From the NCBI GenBank assembly GCA_023456105.1, contig JAEYAO010000070.1, positions 1 through 27,265 on the forward strand: a stretch of 27,265 nucleotides of DNA, written 5' to 3'. The notes below the pieces were generated by a model. The model was not told the origin of the DNA. It saw only the letters and a list, made by a program, of their open reading frames with translations, and searched no databases. The DNA is from Pseudomonadota bacterium (GTDB lineage: Bacteria > Pseudomonadota > Alphaproteobacteria > Caulobacterales > Caulobacteraceae). Positions within the stretch are counted from its first letter, which is position 1. The number at the start of each line of letters is the position of its first letter. A program made the position numbers and the translations under genes. Positions 14,796 to 23,358 of this stretch are shown in pieces.

Positions 14796-16319
14796 GTGGG
14801 GTGGTCTTTGAGACTTTTCGCGACGGGCGACAACGCCGGAGATCTGGGCGCTGCGTTTGACGCGTCGCCGAACGCCTATGTGCTCTTGCGGCCGGCGGAC
14901 CTGACGATCGTCGCCGCCAACCAGGCCTATCTCGACGCAGTCAGCGTGACCCGCGACCAGATCGTCGGAAAGCCCATGTTCGAATCGTTCGACTCCGGAT
15001 CGGGCAGCGACGCTCCGGAGAACATACGCCAGGTCCGCACATCGCTGGAGCGGGCCCGCGACCTGCGCCAGCGGGATCATCTGGCGGCGGTGCGATTCTC
15101 GCTGCTGCGCCCTGGCGCGGATGGGCGGCCAGTCTATGAAGAACGTCTGTGGAGCGCCACCCATACGCCGGTGCTCAACCGGGACGGCGAAGTCGTGCTG
15201 CTGCTTCAGCACACGACCGACGTCACCGATCTGGAGGCCGCGCGCGACGAGACGAACGGCCACCCCGGACCTTCGCGCACGGCCGTCGGCGGCCAGGTTC
15301 TGAAGCGCGCGCAGCAGGTCCAGGAAAGTAACCGACGTCTGGAGGCCGAACGTAACCGCATTGTCGAGATGATCATGCAGGCGCCGGGCTTCATGGCGCT
15401 TCTGACCGGTCCCGAACATCGCTTCGAAATCCTGAACGCCGCCTATCATCGGCTTGTTGGCGGGCGGGACATCGTGGGCAAGCCGATCAGTCAGGCTCTG
15501 CCCGAGCTTGGCGACCAGGGCTTCTTCGACATCCTGGACACCGTGTTCAGCACCGGCGAGCCGTTCGAGGGCCGGCAAAGTCGGGTGCAGCTTCAGACCG
15601 GGCCCAATCGGCTCCTGGAGAATCTGTACCTCAACTTCGTCTATCAGCCGATCCGGGACAGTTCAGGGGCGGTGGCGGGCATCCTGGTTCAGGGCTACGA
15701 CGTGACCGACAGCGTCCGCGCCGCCGAGCGCCAGAAGCTGATGATCGACGAACTCAACCACCGGGTGAAGAATACGCTCGCGACCGTTCAGTCGATCGCG
15801 GTTCAGACCGCACGTTCGCACGGGGACCCCGCCACCTTCGCCGAGGCGTTTCAGTCGCGCATACTTTCGCTGTCTCATACCCATGACCTTCTGACCCGCA
15901 GCCACTGGGAAGGCGCCGACCTGCGGGCCATCCTGAACCACGAGATCGAGGGCCACGGCATCGCACGCGTCAGCCTCAACGGACCGCCGGTCGCGCTGGA
16001 GCCGGCCATGGCGCTCTCGCTGGGAATGATCTTTCACGAGCTCGCCACCAACGCCGCCAAGTACGGCGCCCTGTCTCAGGCGGACGGTCGCGTGCTCGTC
16101 GACTGGAGCGTGACCGACCAGCGCGAGCGGGTCCTTCACATTTCCTGGCGCGAGGCGGGCGGGCCGCCGGTCATCGAACCGTCTCGCCGAGGATTCGGCA
16201 GTCGACTGATTCAACGCAATGTTCGCCATGATCTGGCGGGCGAGATCGATCTGGTCTACGCCCCCTCCGGATTAACGGCGGAGCTGACGGTTCCCCTCGA
16301 CGGAAGGCAGACAGGATGA
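14796..16319 (+). CDS. PAS-PAS HWE/HisKA_2-family sensor histidine kinase
   Basis: The 507-residue product has no membrane segment, so it is a cytosolic sensor. A first PAS domain spans about 18-145 (FDASPNAYVLL..DVTDLEAA), a short coiled linker follows, and a second PAS covers about 190-308 (IMQAPGFMALL..YDVTDSVRAAE). The phosphoacceptor helix is DELNHRVKNTLATVQ with H322. The ATPase part has HELATNAAKYGALS and ISWREAGGPPV, the W-x-E element typical of HWE kinases, then FGSRLI. GTG 14796 is chosen because GGAG (14787-14790) lies five bases upstream; TTG 14808 is the alternative. The stop overlaps the response regulator start as ATGA. Kinases of this class feed the PhyR general stress response or light/stress pathways. 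Confidence 0.9.
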   Translation: MGWSLRLFATGDNAGDLGAAFDASPNAYVLLRPADLTIVAANQAYLDAVSVTRDQIVGKPMFESFDSGSGSDAPENIRQVRTSLERARDLRQRDHLAAVRFSLLRPGADGRPVYEERLWSATHTPVLNRDGEVVLLLQHTTDVTDLEAARDETNGHPGPSRTAVGGQVLKRAQQVQESNRRLEAERNRIVEMIMQAPGFMALLTGPEHRFEILNAAYHRLVGGRDIVGKPISQALPELGDQGFFDILDTVFSTGEPFEGRQSRVQLQTGPNRLLENLYLNFVYQPIRDSSGAVAGILVQGYDVTDSVRAAERQKLMIDELNHRVKNTLATVQSIAVQTARSHGDPATFAEAFQSRILSLSHTHDLLTRSHWEGADLRAILNHEIEGHGIARVSLNGPPVALEPAMALSLGMIFHELATNAAKYGALSQADGRVLVDWSVTDQRERVLHISWREAGGPPVIEPSRRGFGSRLIQRNVRHDLAGEIDLVYAPSGLTAELTVPLDGRQTG

Positions 16320-16693
16320 ACGGCGGGTTGCAGGGTCGACGCGTGCTGGTGGTCGAGGACGAGGCCCTGGTCGCCATGCTTCTGGAGACCATTCTCGAGG
16401 ACATGGGCTGCACGCCGGTCGGGCCCGCGTCCAACATCGACGAAGGCGAGGCGCTGGCCCGCGACGAAGCGGCGTTCGACGCGGCCCTACTGGACGTCAA
16501 CGTCGCGGGACGTCAGGTGTTTCCCGTCGCCGCGGCTCTCAAGGCGCGCGGCGTGCCGTTCGTCTTCTCCACCGGCTACGGCGAAGGCGGCCTGCCGGAC
16601 GAATGGCGCGGCAACCCAACGATCCAGAAACCCTTCACCGAGGCTGCGATCCGCGACGCACTGATGAAGGCCATGAACATCGTCGCCGCCTGA
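16316..16693 (+). CDS. Single-domain response regulator
   Basis: The 125-residue protein is only a receiver domain: acidic pocket VVEDE (12-16), phosphoacceptor D60 in ALLDVNVAG, conserved Ser/Thr in FVFSTGYG and K105 in IQKPF. There is no output domain, so it works by protein contact or as a phosphate shuttle or sink. It overlaps the HWE kinase stop by four bases and is its obvious partner. The gene converges on fni with eight bases between stops. The downstream target is not identifiable here. Confidence 0.93.
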   Translation: MNGGLQGRRVLVVEDEALVAMLLETILEDMGCTPVGPASNIDEGEALARDEAAFDAALLDVNVAGRQVFPVAAALKARGVPFVFSTGYGEGGLPDEWRGNPTIQKPFTEAAIRDALMKAMNIVAA

Positions 16694-16701
16694 CCGGCTG
16701 A

Positions 16702-17745
16702 TCAGGGCGCCGGCCGCTGCGGCGGCTGCAAGGGCGCATGCTTCAACGCCTGAAGGCTGGACGAGCCGGTGCAGAAGCAGGCTGTCCTCAGCTGCCGCAC
16801 CACCAGTTGGAAGTGGCTGATAACAGCCTCGGTGGAGACCGTGGCGGCCTGAAGTACGCCCGCCGCCTGCCCCACGATGTCGGCGCCCAGCCGAATGGCC
16901 TTGGCCGCGTCCAGCCCGTGCCGGATCCCGCCCGAGCCGATCAACACCAAGTCCGGCGCCGCAGCCCGCACGTCCGCCAGCGCCTGCACGGTCGAAACGC
17001 CCCAGTCGGCGAAGACGGCGGCGTGCGCCCGATCCTCGGCGTCCTGTGAGCGCTCGCCCTCGATCAGCGCCCAGTTCGATCCTCCCGCCCCGGCCACGTC
17101 CAGCGCCGCAACGCCCATGTCCGCCAGGCGGCGAGCGGTCGCCGCCGATATCCCCGCCCCTGTCTCCTTGACCACGACGGGCGCGTCCAGCCGGCGAACC
17201 AGCGCCTCCAGCGCGGCGCCCACGCCCCACCAGTCGCGATCGCCCTCGGGCTGGCAGGCTTCCTGCAGCGGATTGAGATGAACGATCAGGGCGTCGGCGG
17301 CGATCGCCTCCATGATGCGTCGGGCCTCGTCCAGGCCGAAGCCGCGGGTCAGCTGGGCTGCGCCGATGTTCGCCAGAATGGGCGTATCCGGCGCCCTGCG
17401 CCTCAGCCCGCCGTCCAGACCGTCTACGGCCCCCCGCTCCAGGGCCGCGCGTTGCGAGCCCACCGCCAGGGCGATGCCCAGATGCTGGGCCGCCTCGGCG
17501 AGACGCGCGTTGATCTCGCCGGCGCGCGTCGGGCCTCCCGTCATGGAGCTGATGAGCAGAGGCGCCTTCAGCCGTCGCCCCAGGAAGTCGGCGCCCAGGT
17601 CGATCTTGGCGTGGTCCAAGTCGGGCAGCGCCTCGTGAACAAAGCGCACGGCGTCGAAACCCGCGTCTCGCGCATGACGACCCCGTCCCTGCAGCACGAC
17701 ATCGAGGTGCTGGTCCTTGCGGGCGATGATCGGATCTTCGCTCAT
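16702..17745 (-). CDS. fni: Type 2 isopentenyl-diphosphate delta-isomerase
   Basis: This FMN- and NADPH-dependent enzyme interconverts IPP and DMAPP for isoprenoid synthesis. The 347-residue product shows the Fni signatures ARKDQHLD near the start, SSMTGG, AVGSQR, HLNPLQE (catalytic Gln), VVKETGAGIS, GGSNW and IGSGGIRHGLDAAKAI. ATG 17745 is preferred over an upstream GTG (17757) because AAGG lies four bases before it and the conserved region starts at once. Bacteria with the MEP pathway make both IPP and DMAPP, so this gene usually balances pools, for example for carotenoids. The C-terminus ends in a Pro-rich tail (LQPPQRPAP). No other isoprenoid genes are visible. Confidence 0.93.
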   Translation of the reverse strand: MSEDPIIARKDQHLDVVLQGRGRHARDAGFDAVRFVHEALPDLDHAKIDLGADFLGRRLKAPLLISSMTGGPTRAGEINARLAEAAQHLGIALAVGSQRAALERGAVDGLDGGLRRRAPDTPILANIGAAQLTRGFGLDEARRIMEAIAADALIVHLNPLQEACQPEGDRDWWGVGAALEALVRRLDAPVVVKETGAGISAATARRLADMGVAALDVAGAGGSNWALIEGERSQDAEDRAHAAVFADWGVSTVQALADVRAAAPDLVLIGSGGIRHGLDAAKAIRLGADIVGQAAGVLQAATVSTEAVISHFQLVVRQLRTACFCTGSSSLQALKHAPLQPPQRPAP

Positions 17746-17770
17746 GACGCCTTGCACGAAGCTTGGGTGA

Positions 17771-19240
17771 TCAAGGCTTGCGTTCGATGGTCAGGGCGTA
17801 GGCGCCGGTCGCATTCGGACCGAACGACCGCGCCCGCACCACATAGTCTCCGTCCTCCGGAGCCGTCCAGGACAGCCGCGCGTGAGTATCCGACAAGCCG
17901 TCGTCGTCTGTCGCCAGGCTTTCGAACGGCTCGCCCTCCGCGTGCCGGCCGACATCAATGAAGGCGTCAAAGGCGTTGGAGACCAGCGTCAGCTGCAACT
18001 TCTCGTCCTTCTTCGCCTGGAACCGGTAGGCGTCGAACGCGGCGCCCTCCTCTGTGACGGCGTCAGACTCCGACAGGGCGCCGCGAGCGGTTTCGCCGAC
18101 GACAAGGACGCCCGGCTCCGGCTCGGGGCCCCGGTCTGTCAGCTCCAGCGAGTAGAGCCCCCGCTCCTCGGGCCCCAAGGGCAGCGCGCGAACCACATAG
18201 TCCCCGTCGGACGGCAAGGTCAGGTTCAGCCGCGCATCCGTGCCCTCCCCCAGGCCGTCGTCGTCCGACGCCAGAACCTCAAAGGGCCCGTCCGCCGATC
18301 CGATCTCCAGATAGGCGTCGAAGTCGCCGGATCTCAGCACCGCCTGCACGCGCTGTCCCTCGCGCCCGTTGAAGCGGTAGGCGTCATAGCGCGCGCCGTT
18401 GTCGGCCTGGGCGTCGGTGTCCGCGATCTCTCCCTCGACCGTTCGGCCAAAGCTGGCTTCCACGGGCGCGGGGGGCGGCGGCGTCTCCTCCACCCGCAGG
18501 CGATATCGGCCGACCTCTTCAGCCGTCAGGGCGCGCGCTTCGATCACATAGTCGCCGTCGGCCGCTAGAGCGTGCGAGATGCGCGCGTTTGTGCCGTCGC
18601 CCGCGCCGTCGTCGTCCTCGTCGAGCGCGTCCGACCCGCCAGCCGAGCGCAGAACCAGATAGGCGTCGAAATCCGACGACTCCAGCGTGATCGAGACGTG
18701 CTGCCCCGCGCGTCCGGAGAAGCGGTAAAACGCGGCCGGCGCGCCGTCGTCGTTGACCGCCGCCCCCTCTTGCAGTTCGCCCGTTTCATTGGCGGGCAAG
18801 GTCAGCGGCGTGGCGGCCGGCGCGGCCGGGGCGGCGGTCAGGCCGAGCCGGTAGGCGCCGAGCGATCCGTTCAGCGACGTCGCACGGATCGCGTATGCGC
18901 CGTCCTCGGGCGCCGTGAAGACCAGCCGCGAGTTCAGACCTCGGCCGGGCGCATCGTCGTTGCGCGCCAGTTCCTCGAAGCTCCGCCGGTCCGGCCGGCC
19001 GACGATCAGGACAGGGTCGAAGCTGTCGGATTCAAGCGAGATCGCCACCCGTTCACCCGCCCGGGCCTGAAAGCGGTAGCCGTCGTAGTGCGAGCCGTCG
19101 TCAGTCGTCGGGTCCCGGGCGGTCAGCTCGCCCTCGACGGAAGCGCCCACGGAAATCCGCCCACCCTCCTGGGCCAAGGCGGAGCCCGCCATCGCCAGGG
19201 CGATGACGCCTGCGAGCGGCAGGACGGACGAATGGCGCAT
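17771..19240 (-). CDS. Secreted protein of four tandem PPC-like repeats
   Basis: The 489-residue product has a signal peptide ending SALAQ (cleavage near 23/24), then four repeats of about 105 residues at roughly 28-136, 146-250, 262-367 and 378-487. Each follows the pattern YDAYRF..G..V...L.S..FDAYL, then DDDG, then ARL..T.P.DGDYVVRA, then G.Y.L. This matches the bacterial pre-peptidase C-terminal (PPC) domain, a beta-sandwich usually found attached to secreted proteases. No catalytic domain is present. The Asp-rich DDDG turns suggest calcium binding (inference). Pro-rich linkers separate repeats. GGAG lies seven bases before ATG 19240. The protein is probably periplasmic or extracellular; its function is unknown. 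Confidence 0.85.
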   Translation of the reverse strand: MRHSSVLPLAGVIALAMAGSALAQEGGRISVGASVEGELTARDPTTDDGSHYDGYRFQARAGERVAISLESDSFDPVLIVGRPDRRSFEELARNDDAPGRGLNSRLVFTAPEDGAYAIRATSLNGSLGAYRLGLTAAPAAPAATPLTLPANETGELQEGAAVNDDGAPAAFYRFSGRAGQHVSITLESSDFDAYLVLRSAGGSDALDEDDDGAGDGTNARISHALAADGDYVIEARALTAEEVGRYRLRVEETPPPPAPVEASFGRTVEGEIADTDAQADNGARYDAYRFNGREGQRVQAVLRSGDFDAYLEIGSADGPFEVLASDDDGLGEGTDARLNLTLPSDGDYVVRALPLGPEERGLYSLELTDRGPEPEPGVLVVGETARGALSESDAVTEEGAAFDAYRFQAKKDEKLQLTLVSNAFDAFIDVGRHAEGEPFESLATDDDGLSDTHARLSWTAPEDGDYVVRARSFGPNATGAYALTIERKP

Positions 19241-19264
19241 GGTGGGTCTCCAAAAAGCGGCGCG

Positions 19265-19294
19265 ATCATAGACGCCGATCCAGCGGAACTGTAA
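19265..19294 (-). promoter_or_regulatory. Candidate promoter for the PPC-repeat gene
   Basis: TTACAG (19294..19289) and TATGAT (19270..19265) are 18 bases apart on the minus strand, 24 bases before the ATG, leaving room for the GGAG ribosome site. Confidence 0.45.
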
Positions 19295-19333
19295 ATCGCG
19301 GGCCTGCCCCGATGTCCGACCCGGAGACGCCAA

Positions 19334-20257
19334 ATGACGGCTGAACCTGCACGCGCAGCCCTGATCGACGGCAAGGCGTTCTCGGCCGCGCTGGTGGAGC
19401 GCGTCGCCGCCGCCGCCGGTCGCCTGCGCCAGGCGCATGGCGTCCAGGCGGGCCTCGCCGTCGTCATCGTCGGAGAGGACCCGGCCAGTCAGATCTACGT
19501 GCGCAACAAGGGCGAGCGCACCCTGGGGGCCGGCATGCGGTCGGACACCCACAGGCTGGCGGAGACGACGACGCAGGCCGAGCTGCTGGCGCTGATCGCC
19601 CGGCTCAACGCCGACCGAGGCGTGCACGGCATACTGGTGCAGCTGCCCCTGCCTGCGCACATCGATTCGTCGGCGGTGCTGGCGGCCATCGATCCGGACA
19701 AGGACGTGGACGGCTTCCACATCGTCAACGCCGGACGGCTGGCCGTCGGACTGCCGGGCCTGGTTCCCTGCACGCCGCTGGGATGCCTGCTGATGCTGAA
19801 GGATCAGCTGGGGGACCTTTCCGGCCTCCATGCGGTAGTGGTGGGGCGCTCGAACATCGTTGGCAAGCCGATGGCGCAACTGCTGCTGGGCGAAAGCTGC
19901 ACCGTCACCATCGCCCATTCCCGCACGCGCGACCTGCCCGCCCTGTGCCGCACCGCCGACATCTTGATCGCGGCGGTGGGTCGCCCCGAGATGATCCGTG
20001 GCGACTGGATCAAGCCGGGAGCTACGGTGATCGACGTTGGCATCAACCGCGTGCCCTCGCTTGATCCGGCCAAGGCGGCCGAGGGCAAGACGCGCGTGGT
20101 CGGCGACGTGGCCTTTTCCGAGGCGGAGCAGGTCGCCGGCCGCATCACGCCTGTGCCGGGCGGCGTCGGGCCGATGACCATCGCCTGCCTGCTCGCCAAC
20201 ACCTATGTCGCCGCCTGCCGCCAGAACGGCGTCGCGCCCGAGCCGTTGGACGCCTGA
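19334..20257 (+). CDS. folD: Methylenetetrahydrofolate dehydrogenase / methenyl-THF cyclohydrolase
   Basis: This bifunctional cytosolic enzyme of one-carbon metabolism makes 10-formyl-THF. The 307-residue product shows IYVRNK with catalytic K59, GILVQLPLP, DPDKDVDGFH, the NADP-binding VVGRSNIVGKP and the C-terminal PVPGGVGPMT signature. GGAG precedes ATG 19334 by seven bases. It is transcribed divergently from the PPC-repeat gene and is followed by the separately promoted lemA operon. Confidence 0.97.
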   Translation: MTAEPARAALIDGKAFSAALVERVAAAAGRLRQAHGVQAGLAVVIVGEDPASQIYVRNKGERTLGAGMRSDTHRLAETTTQAELLALIARLNADRGVHGILVQLPLPAHIDSSAVLAAIDPDKDVDGFHIVNAGRLAVGLPGLVPCTPLGCLLMLKDQLGDLSGLHAVVVGRSNIVGKPMAQLLLGESCTVTIAHSRTRDLPALCRTADILIAAVGRPEMIRGDWIKPGATVIDVGINRVPSLDPAKAAEGKTRVVGDVAFSEAEQVAGRITPVPGGVGPMTIACLLANTYVAACRQNGVAPEPLDA

Positions 20258-20273
20258 CCCTCAGCCTTCACAC

Positions 20274-20302
20274 TTGTGGCGCGGCGGGCGAGCGGGAATA
20301 CT
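20274..20302 (+). promoter_or_regulatory. Promoter for the lemA-TPM operon
   Basis: TTGTGG (20274-20279), 17 bases, AATACT (20297-20302). A two-mismatch EcfG-like pair (GGAAT, 16 bases, CGTC) overlaps it but is too weak to claim. Confidence 0.5.
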
Positions 20303-20340
20303 CCGACTCGTTGTTCGTCGAGCGCTGTCCGGAGCCCGCC

Positions 20341-21021
20341 ATGTCCACGACCAAGCCCGCCGCCGCCCTGGCGCTGTCCATGCTCGCGGCGTCCGTCTCA
20401 GGCTGCGGCTACAACACCATTCCGACCAAGCAGGAACGGGCCGAGGCGGCCTGGGCCGACGTGCAGAACGATTATCAGCGGCGCGCCGATCTGATCCCGA
20501 ACCTGGTTGCGACCGTGCAGGGCGCGGCGATCCAGGAACGGACCACGCTTACGGATGTGATCAACGCCCGCGCCCGCGCGACAGCCGTCACGGTCTCGGC
20601 CGAAGACCTCGACGATCCCGCCGCCTTTCAGCAGTTCCAGCAGGCGCAAGGGCAGCTCAGCAGCGCGCTGTCGCGTCTGCTGGTGTCGGTGGAGGCCTAT
20701 CCGCAGCTTCAGGCGAATCAGAACTTCCTGACCCTGCAGGACCAGATCGAAGGCGCGGAGAACCGGATCGCCATCGCCCGGCGCGACTACAACGAGGCGG
20801 TGCGCGACTACAACACCAGCCTGCGCACCTTCCCGAACGTGATCTGGGCCAAGACCGTGCACGCAGGATCGCAGCCGATGCAGCTGTTCACTGCGACCGC
20901 CGAAGCCCAGGCCGCGCCGCAGGTGAACTTCAACCTCGGCGGGCCCTCCGCCGCTCCGGCCGCCCAGCCGGGCGGTCAGGCCGCGCCCGTGGTGCCGGGA
21001 TCGCCGCCGCCGGCGCGCTAA
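20341..21021 (+). CDS. lemA: LemA family lipoprotein
   Basis: The 226-residue product has a lipoprotein signal with lipobox VSGC (C22), then the LemA helical core: AWADVQNDYQRRADLIPNLV (residues 40-59) is the family hallmark, followed by long helices (QAQGQLSSALSRLLVSVEAYP, ARRDYNEAVRDYNTSLRTFP). A Pro/Ala-rich tail follows. LemA proteins are membrane-anchored four-helix proteins of unresolved role that almost always neighbour TPM-domain proteins, as here. GGAG lies seven bases before the ATG. It is the first gene of a three-gene operon, with ten bases to the next start. Confidence 0.92.
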   Translation: MSTTKPAAALALSMLAASVSGCGYNTIPTKQERAEAAWADVQNDYQRRADLIPNLVATVQGAAIQERTTLTDVINARARATAVTVSAEDLDDPAAFQQFQQAQGQLSSALSRLLVSVEAYPQLQANQNFLTLQDQIEGAENRIAIARRDYNEAVRDYNTSLRTFPNVIWAKTVHAGSQPMQLFTATAEAQAAPQVNFNLGGPSAAPAAQPGGQAAPVVPGSPPPAR

Positions 21022-21031
21022 GAGCGCCAGC

Positions 21032-21856
21032 GTGGCTGCTCCCTCATTCCTGAGACGCATGGCACGGCGGCTGTCGGTGCTGATGCTGGGGCTCTTGATC
21101 CTTGCATCGACGACGCCCGCGCTGGCGCAAGCCGCCCCGCAGTTTCCGCCGCTGACCGGACGGATCGTCGATCAGGCGCGGCTGCTCTCACCGGCCAAGG
21201 AGGCCGAGATCGACGCCAAGTTGGCCGCGCTGGAGGCCGACACCAGCGACCAGCTCGTCGTGGTGACCCTGAACAGCTTGGATGGCTTCGAGATCGAGGA
21301 CTACGGCTACAGACTCGGCCGCCACTGGGGCATCGGGCGCGGCCAGAAGGACAACGGAGTCCTGCTGATCGTCGCGCCTAACGAGCGCAAGGCGCGGATC
21401 GAGGTCGGCTACGGGCTGGAGCCGATCCTGACGGACGCCTTCTCCTCGCGCGTGATCCAGACGCTCATGCTGCCCGCCTTTCGAACCGGGGGATACGAGC
21501 GCGGGATCACCGAGGGCGTCGACGCCCTGATCGCCCAGATGCGGCTCGATCCGGCCGAGGCCCAGGCGCGGGCGCAGGGCGTGGAGCCCGAACGCGCTCA
21601 GGCTCCCATCGGCCCTATGATCCTGATCGCGCTGGTGTTTCTGTTCATGTTCATGGGCGCCATGGGGTCCGCCAGCCGGCGCGGGCGTCGCTATCGTCGC
21701 CGGGGCGTCTCGCCGGTCCTGGTCTGGGCGGCGTCCGAAGCCTTTCGGGCAAGCGCCAGCAGCCGACGCGGCGGTTTTGGTTCAGGAGGCATCGGCGGCG
21801 GCTTTCGAGGGGGCGGCGGAAGTTTTGGCGGCGGGGGAGCCTCCGGCGGATGGTGA
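21032..21856 (+). CDS. TPM-domain membrane protein with Gly-rich tail (YgcG-like)
   Basis: The 274-residue product starts with a signal-type helix (LSVLMLGLLILASTTPALAQ), then a TPM phosphatase-like domain (about 42-165; GRIVDQARLLSP, TSDQLVVVTLNSLDG, YGYRLGRHWGIG, NGVLLIVAPNERKARIEVGYGLE). One transmembrane helix follows near 190-210, and a Gly/Ser-rich tail ends GGGGASGGW. Topology would place TPM outside the cytoplasm. GTG 21032 is used; ATG 21059 is an alternative that keeps the signal helix. TPM proteins co-occur with LemA and are linked to envelope maintenance; in plants a TPM protein is needed for photosystem II repair. The stop overlaps the next gene by seven bases. Confidence 0.9.
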   Translation: MAAPSFLRRMARRLSVLMLGLLILASTTPALAQAAPQFPPLTGRIVDQARLLSPAKEAEIDAKLAALEADTSDQLVVVTLNSLDGFEIEDYGYRLGRHWGIGRGQKDNGVLLIVAPNERKARIEVGYGLEPILTDAFSSRVIQTLMLPAFRTGGYERGITEGVDALIAQMRLDPAEAQARAQGVEPERAQAPIGPMILIALVFLFMFMGAMGSASRRGRRYRRRGVSPVLVWAASEAFRASASSRRGGFGSGGIGGGFRGGGGSFGGGGASGGW

Positions 21857-22542
21857 CGACCTTTTCGGCCGAGGACAGCGCGCGCGTGGCGGCCGCGATC
21901 CGCAAGGCGGAGGCGCGGACCTCCGGCGAGATCTTCTGCGTCGTCACCCAGCAGGTCTCGAGCTACCGCGACATCAGCCTGGGTTGGGCGGCGGCGGCGG
22001 CCCTGATCCTGCCGCTGGCGCTGCTGCCGCTCGGCTTCGATTCCGCCTGGTTTCCGGGCATTGGCGACAGCTGGGAGGCGGCGCATCTGGCCTCGAGGGA
22101 CATCACCGTGGCCAAGGCGATCGGCGCCTACGCCGTCCTGCAGGCCGCCTTGTTCATCTCGGTCTTCCTTCTCACGCGCATCCCGGTGGTGCTGCGGCTG
22201 GTGACGCCGCCGAACGTCAGGCGCATTCGCGTCCGCCGCGCCGCCGTGGCCCAGTTCCTGGCGCATGGCATCCACGAAACCGAGGCCCGGACAGGCGTTC
22301 TGATCTTCGCCGCCCTCTATGACCATCGGGTGGAGGTGGTCGCCGACGAGGGCGTGCACCGCAAGGCGCCGGCGGAGGTGTGGGGCAATGCCGCGCTCGC
22401 CATCACCAAGGCCATGCAGGACGGCCGGCCGGCCACGGGGTTCGAAGCGGCCATCAGCCTGTGCGGAGACGTTCTGGCCGAGCACTTCCCGCCCAGCCCA
22501 AGCGACGTGAACGAACTGCCCGACCGGCTGGTCGTGATCTGA
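21850..22542 (+). CDS. Second TPM-domain membrane protein
   Basis: The 230-residue product overlaps the previous gene by seven bases and is surely cotranscribed. TPM-like sequence at the start (FSAEDSARVAAAIRKAEARTSGEIFCVVTQQ) is interrupted by two hydrophobic segments at about 46-66 and 95-115. The domain then resumes (VAQFLAHGIHETEARTGVLIFAALYDHRVEVVADEGV). This split arrangement with a membrane hairpin is seen in the second TPM gene of LemA operons. It lacks a signal peptide and a Gly-rich tail, so its TPM halves probably face the cytoplasm, opposite to its partner. Function is unknown. Confidence 0.85.
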   Translation: MVTTFSAEDSARVAAAIRKAEARTSGEIFCVVTQQVSSYRDISLGWAAAAALILPLALLPLGFDSAWFPGIGDSWEAAHLASRDITVAKAIGAYAVLQAALFISVFLLTRIPVVLRLVTPPNVRRIRVRRAAVAQFLAHGIHETEARTGVLIFAALYDHRVEVVADEGVHRKAPAEVWGNAALAITKAMQDGRPATGFEAAISLCGDVLAEHFPPSPSDVNELPDRLVVI

Positions 22543-22620
22543 ACCGCGCGCCGCATCGGGGTCGCAATCCGCCGACAAAAGGCCTAGCCAAGGCACAGCC
22601 GCCGCTATCCACCGGGATTC

Positions 22621-23355
22621 ATGCCCCGTCTTCTCACCTACAATGTGCACCGCTGCGTGGGCGGCGATCGCCGGCTCGACGTGGACCGGATCGCCGCCGT
22701 GATCGATGAGCAGGAGCCCGACATCGTCTGCCTTCAGGAACTGGATGTAGGCCGCGCGCGCACCGGGATGGTGGATCAGGCGCGCTCCATCGCCGACCGC
22801 CTGGAAATGACCTCTCGCTTCCACCCGGCCATGCGGGTCGAGGCCGAGCTTTACGGCGACGCCATCCTGACCCCGCACCCGGAGCGGCTGATCCGCGCCG
22901 ACGCCCTGCCCTCCGCTCCCGGCATCCCGGGCCTCGAACCGCGCGGCGCCATCTGGTCGGCGATCGACATCAACGGCGTCACGCTGAACGTCATCAACAC
23001 GCATCTGGGTCTTGTTCCGCGCGAACAGCGCGCCCAGGCTCGCGCCCTTGTGCAGGACGGCTGGACCGACGCCTGCACAGGCCCCACGCTGCTGGCCGGC
23101 GACTTCAACGCGACCTCCATCACACGCCCCTACCAGATCCTGTGCGGCCGGCTTGAGGACGCTCAGCGCCAACTGGGCCTTCGCCCCTCGGTCAAGACTT
23201 TCCCGTCAGGCTTCCCCGCCATCCGGATCGACCACTGCTTTGTCAGCCCGCATATCGAGATCACCGGCGTGAAGACGGTTTTCTCGCCGCTGGCGCGCAC
23301 CGCGTCCGACCACCTGCCGCTGATCGTCGATTTCAGAGTGCGTCCGGAGAGCTGA
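22621..23355 (+). CDS. Endonuclease/exonuclease/phosphatase (EEP) family protein, YbhP-like
   Basis: The 244-residue metal-dependent phosphoesterase has the EEP active-site set: LTYNVHRC (N8), DIVCLQELD (E40), the NTHLG segment, LAGDFNATS (Asp/Asn pair) and ASDHLPLIVDF (final Asp-His). There is no signal peptide. The size and sequence resemble E. coli YbhP, encoded next to the ClsB cardiolipin synthase gene. Here a phospholipase-D protein is likewise adjacent but convergent, with three bases between stops. The substrate could be a phospholipid-derived phosphodiester or nucleic acid; sequence does not decide. Confidence 0.88.
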   Translation: MPRLLTYNVHRCVGGDRRLDVDRIAAVIDEQEPDIVCLQELDVGRARTGMVDQARSIADRLEMTSRFHPAMRVEAELYGDAILTPHPERLIRADALPSAPGIPGLEPRGAIWSAIDINGVTLNVINTHLGLVPREQRAQARALVQDGWTDACTGPTLLAGDFNATSITRPYQILCGRLEDAQRQLGLRPSVKTFPSGFPAIRIDHCFVSPHIEITGVKTVFSPLARTASDHLPLIVDFRVRPES

Positions 23356-23358
23356 ACG

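Noticed and set aside
19241..19918. N-terminal extension of the PPC-repeat protein
   Set aside because: The extension is antisense to folD. The internal ATG at 19240 has a signal peptide and a GGAG site.
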